From the NCBI GenBank assembly GCA_016177705.1, contig JACOUT010000008.1:124001-188000 (forward strand): a stretch of 64,000 nt of DNA. Reading direction: 5' to 3'. A model generated the notes under the pieces. The model was not told where the DNA came from. It did not search any database and was given only the letters and a program-made list of their open reading frames with translations. Every line of letters starts with the position of its first letter. Position 1 is the first letter of the stretch. Below, piece after piece: positions 61,383 through 64,000 of the stretch. The translations under genes were made by a program, and so were the position numbers. This DNA comes from Deltaproteobacteria bacterium (GTDB lineage Bacteria; Myxococcota; UBA727; VGSZ01).

Positions 61383-63788
61383 ATGATGTCGTCGTCTCAT
61401 CGTTGGGGAGGGTTCGCCTCCTTGGTCGCCGCCACGGCGTTTTTCCTCGGCTGCCCCGAGCCCCCGGGCAACGGCGACGCCGGCCCCCAGCAGGTCTGCG
61501 ACGACGGCATCCGCCAGTGCGACAACGACCGCCTGTGCGGCGGCGGCTACTGCGACAAGGACGGCGATGGCGACGACATCGCGGCCGCCGACGACCCGCT
61601 CGGCTGCTGCGTGCAGCTCGTCTGCGACAGCAACGACGACTGCGAAGAAAACGAGAAGTGCGACTTCCGCCGCGGTATCTGCATCCCACGCGATCTGTGT
61701 GATCCCGCGGCGGAGAACGGCGGCCAGTGCGATCTCGACGGCGACGGCACTCCCGAGGTGGATTGCTGCGGCGCCGGCCAGCTCTGTGAGTACACGGGCG
61801 GCGTGCCCCAGTGCGTCGACAACCCACCGGCGGCGGCCGACTGCTTCGTGGCCGTCGGCGGCCGCGCGCTCGCCACGGCGCCCGGCGACACCGAGGCGAA
61901 CCCGGGCATCGCGGTCGACGGCCAGGCCCTTCACCTCGACGCAACCGCGACCGACGCCACCGGCAAGCTGGTGCCGCACGCGGTCTTCACGTGGACCGGC
62001 GGCCCCGACGCCACCGGCGCGTTCACCGGCACCTGCGCCGGCCCCGACGTCTGCCAGGTCACCGTGACCGCAGCCTCGGGCACCGCCACCTGCGACGCCG
62101 TCATCAGCGTCTACCCGGCGCACACCGCCGGCACGCACCGCCTGGTCGCCATCGACGCCGTCACCGGCCTGCCCATCGAGGGCGCGCTCGCTACCGCCAA
62201 CGTCGGCGGCCTGCAGCAGGACACCACGGATGCCAACGGCATCGCCGAGTTCCCGGCCGGAGCGGCCACCTCGGTGTCGGTGTTCCCGAACGGCCACCAG
62301 TGGCAGACCATCATCGACCCGCCCGAGGACGCGCTGATCGTGACCGCGCCCATCCCGGCCGGCAACGACGTCGCCGGCATCAAGGGCACCTTCGACTTCG
62401 ACGCGGTGCACACCATCGGCGACATCAAGCTCGGCCTGTCGGGCACCTCGATCTCGGCCAACATCACCGACCTGAACTTCTCGAACATCATCGGCGAGAT
62501 CGCCGACTACAACGTCGAGATCGAGGGCGTCACCGATCCGGGCGGCCAAGTGGTGCCGCTGCCCTCGGGCCTCGTGCTCATGCTCGGCCAGGAGCCGATC
62601 AAGGGCAACTACGTCACGTTCGGCAACGCAGGCAGGAACATCGGGTGGGCGCTCGGCGGCCAGGTGCGCCTGGCGGAGATCGGCGAGATCATCTCGAGTG
62701 TGGCAGCTTCCGACGACGTCAACGTCGGCAACATCCTCGGCGCCGTGTTGCCGTTCTTCGCCACCTTCGACCACGCGGTGCTGTCGGGCGGCGCGCTCGA
62801 CAACCTGACGGCGTCAGCGCGTCCCTGCAACGACGACGGCGACTGCAACGACGGCTTCTGCGTCAGTGGACACTGCGCCGCGTCGGGAACCGGCCAGCCC
62901 ACCGAGAACGACGAGCCCATCCCGTACGAGAGCTGGTCGTTCCCCGAGCAGACCATTCGGCCCGACACGTTGCTCGCGCAGTCGGCGCAGTACGACATGC
63001 CGAGCCTGCCCTGCACGCCCGGCGGCTATGCTGCCGGCTCCTGCGCGGCGGTCGTCGAGGGCGGCTCGCCGTACCAGAGCGGCGCCATCCTGCTCACCGG
63101 CGTCATCGTGCCCGGCGTCGGCCTGGTCCCACTCGGCCTCACCGCCGGCCTCGACGACCCGGACGATCAGGACACCAACGACCAGCGCGACGGTGAGCTC
63201 GACTACAACGGCGACAACGCGCCCGAGAGCGGCACCGCGCTCATCGACTACGCGCCGCCGCACGACGGCCTCGAAGGTCACCCCTTCGTCACGCTGGCCA
63301 TCGCCATCGATATCGACGCGCTCACCGACTCGGGCGGCGACTTCGGCGCCTCGGTGCTGCTGCACGTGACGCCGAAGTACGGCACCTCCAACACCTTCTC
63401 CGGCGACTTCCTCGAGTCCCAGGGCGGCACCTTCACGGCGGGCGCTGCCGGCTCGTTCGCGCTGCAGGCCAAGGGCGTGGCCGACTTCTACAGCGTCAAC
63501 GTCGACGACGGCGGCGACACCGAGTGGAACGTCTGGTTCACCGACGATGCCACCACGTTTGCCCCCGGCGACTTCCACCCTGACCCGGCCGTCGCCGCGG
63601 CGCGCTTCACGCACGCCGATGTGCAGGCCTACCGCCTCGGCAACGGCTACACCGCGGTGCCGGTGCCGACGAGCTTCGACCAGCTCTTCACCTTCAACGG
63701 CACCAACTTCGAGAACATGCTCTTCTACATGGGCGCGTGGTCGAGCGAGTCCTGCAAGGACAACGGCGTGTGCGACTCGACGCCCTGA
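61383..63788 (+). CDS. Large cysteine-rich lipoprotein with beta-sandwich domains
   Basis: The product has 801 residues. The signal sequence ends at a lipobox-like FFLGC (residue 24). The first 140 residues hold many Cys in DGD-rich contexts (CDDGIRQCDNDRLCGGGYCD, CDSNDDCEENEKCDFRRGIC), like the dickerin/DKK-type lists in myxobacterial lipoproteins. An Ig-like part follows (LHLDATATDATGKLVPHAVF, TCAGPDVCQVTVTAASGTAT), then a carboxypeptidase-regulatory-like repeat (AIDAVTGLPIEGALATANVG). The rest is a large beta-rich domain with another Cys cluster (CNDDGDCNDGFCVSGHC) near residue 480. The function is unknown. It ends before a strong terminator. Confidence 0.78.
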   Translation: MMSSSHRWGGFASLVAATAFFLGCPEPPGNGDAGPQQVCDDGIRQCDNDRLCGGGYCDKDGDGDDIAAADDPLGCCVQLVCDSNDDCEENEKCDFRRGICIPRDLCDPAAENGGQCDLDGDGTPEVDCCGAGQLCEYTGGVPQCVDNPPAAADCFVAVGGRALATAPGDTEANPGIAVDGQALHLDATATDATGKLVPHAVFTWTGGPDATGAFTGTCAGPDVCQVTVTAASGTATCDAVISVYPAHTAGTHRLVAIDAVTGLPIEGALATANVGGLQQDTTDANGIAEFPAGAATSVSVFPNGHQWQTIIDPPEDALIVTAPIPAGNDVAGIKGTFDFDAVHTIGDIKLGLSGTSISANITDLNFSNIIGEIADYNVEIEGVTDPGGQVVPLPSGLVLMLGQEPIKGNYVTFGNAGRNIGWALGGQVRLAEIGEIISSVAASDDVNVGNILGAVLPFFATFDHAVLSGGALDNLTASARPCNDDGDCNDGFCVSGHCAASGTGQPTENDEPIPYESWSFPEQTIRPDTLLAQSAQYDMPSLPCTPGGYAAGSCAAVVEGGSPYQSGAILLTGVIVPGVGLVPLGLTAGLDDPDDQDTNDQRDGELDYNGDNAPESGTALIDYAPPHDGLEGHPFVTLAIAIDIDALTDSGGDFGASVLLHVTPKYGTSNTFSGDFLESQGGTFTAGAAGSFALQAKGVADFYSVNVDDGGDTEWNVWFTDDATTFAPGDFHPDPAVAAARFTHADVQAYRLGNGYTAVPVPTSFDQLFTFNGTNFENMLFYMGAWSSESCKDNGVCDSTP

Positions 63789-63814
63789 CCGCGGTTGACT
63801 GTCTCTGACCTACC

Positions 63815-63840
63815 AGCGGGGCGCCTTCGGGCGCCCCGCT
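63815..63840 (+). terminator. Strong GC hairpin with TTCG loop
   Basis: AGCGGGGCGCC (63815-63825) and GGCGCCCCGCT (63830-63840) form a perfect 11-base-pair stem closed by a TTCG tetraloop, followed by CGTTTGTG. This is the clearest intrinsic-type terminator in the window and ends the lipoprotein transcript. Confidence 0.85.
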
Positions 63841-63859
63841 CGTTTGTGCGCCCTGAAAC

Positions 63860-63881
63860 GGCGTTCCGCCGGTGGAACGCC
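63860..63881 (+). promoter_or_regulatory. Second hairpin after the terminator
   Basis: GGCGTTCC (63860-63867) and GGAACGCC (63874-63881) form an eight-base-pair stem with a six-base loop. No T-run follows. It may be a second terminator or an operator for the gene starting at 63971. The rest of the gap (to 63970) holds no ORF. Confidence 0.4.
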
Positions 63882-63970
63882 CCGCCACCACGCGACGGCC
63901 TTCGGACGCGGCGTTCGCCGTGGCACGCGCCACGCATCAGCGGGTCAGCACCCACCCCAAGGAGGCCACC

Positions 63971-64000
63971 GTGAAGACCTGCAGCAATGACCCCCGCGTC
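63971..64000 (+). CDS. Start of a gene cut by the right edge
   Basis: AAGGAGG at about 63959-63965 lies five bases before a GTG at 63971. This is the strongest Shine-Dalgarno match near this edge. Only ten codons (VKTCSNDPRV) are visible, so no function can be read. Confidence 0.45.
   Translation, partial: MKTCSNDPRV

Overview
The window is a high-GC (roughly 70% by eye), densely coded stretch of bacterial chromosome. The best taxonomic clues are two proteins ending in a MYXO-CTERM-like tail (Cys motif, one hydrophobic helix, Arg cluster), long Gly-Glu repeat linkers, many lipoproteins, a receiver/DUF4388-type protein, a MshEN-type protein and a sigma54 activator. Together they point to the Myxococcota (old Deltaproteobacteria). 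No rRNA, tRNA, CRISPR array, insertion sequence, phage gene or other sign of recent transfer was seen, and no gap between genes exceeds about 225 bases.

Layout. 1-8.4 kb: end of pheT, a small membrane protein, ihfA and a MerR regulator in one tight group, then HMG-CoA lyase, two lipoproteins, a PaaK/CapK-like adenylating enzyme, tmk, folP and a small basic protein. 8.4-13 kb: lipoproteins, a GAF-sigma54 activator and a metallo-beta-lactamase-fold hydrolase. 13.2-22.7 kb: tilS, ftsH, der, a YihY membrane protein, a ChaN-like lipoprotein and a large M16 peptidase. 22.8-27.6 kb (minus strand): a four-gene operon with a pseudo-receiver/DUF4388 protein, a Tat-exported small subunit, a GMC flavoprotein and a surface-anchored protein with one CxxCH heme motif. 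27.8-34.3 kb: phosphoesterase, rnc, queG, a MshEN protein (minus), mnmA and an Hsp70-like ATPase. 34.3-41.8 kb: hemerythrin, an exported metallopeptidase with a perfect hexanucleotide repeat, a tandem LOG-family protein and small exported proteins. 41.8-51.3 kb (minus): SDR, unknown, Lon-like protease, phosphatase, a STAND-type regulator and a frameshifted MFS exporter. 51.4-58.2 kb: PEGA protein, coaE (minus), then a run of tetraheme cytochrome, resB, ccsA, engB, a SurA-N-like protein and rimI. 58.1-64 kb: a ceramidase-like lipoprotein and two large cysteine-rich lipoproteins, a strong terminator, and the first ten codons of another gene.

How it works together. Much of the window is housekeeping: translation and tRNA modification (PheT, TilS, QueG, MnmA, RimI, RNase III), GTPases (Der, EngB), proteolysis (FtsH, Lon-like), nucleotide and cofactor synthesis (Tmk, FolP, CoaE), and cytochrome c maturation (ResB/CcsA). 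The rest is cell-envelope and surface biology. Many junctions overlap by 1-4 bases, so translational coupling is probably common. At least six genes carry an extended -10-like TGCTAT(C/G)C box ending only 6-7 bases before the start codon and have no Shine-Dalgarno sequence, which suggests leaderless mRNAs.

The best candidate for an undescribed system is the 22.8-27.6 kb operon, which looks like an exported flavoprotein dehydrogenase linked to a surface cytochrome-like anchor and a degenerate receiver protein. All functional calls rest on sequence motifs read by eye; no database search was run.
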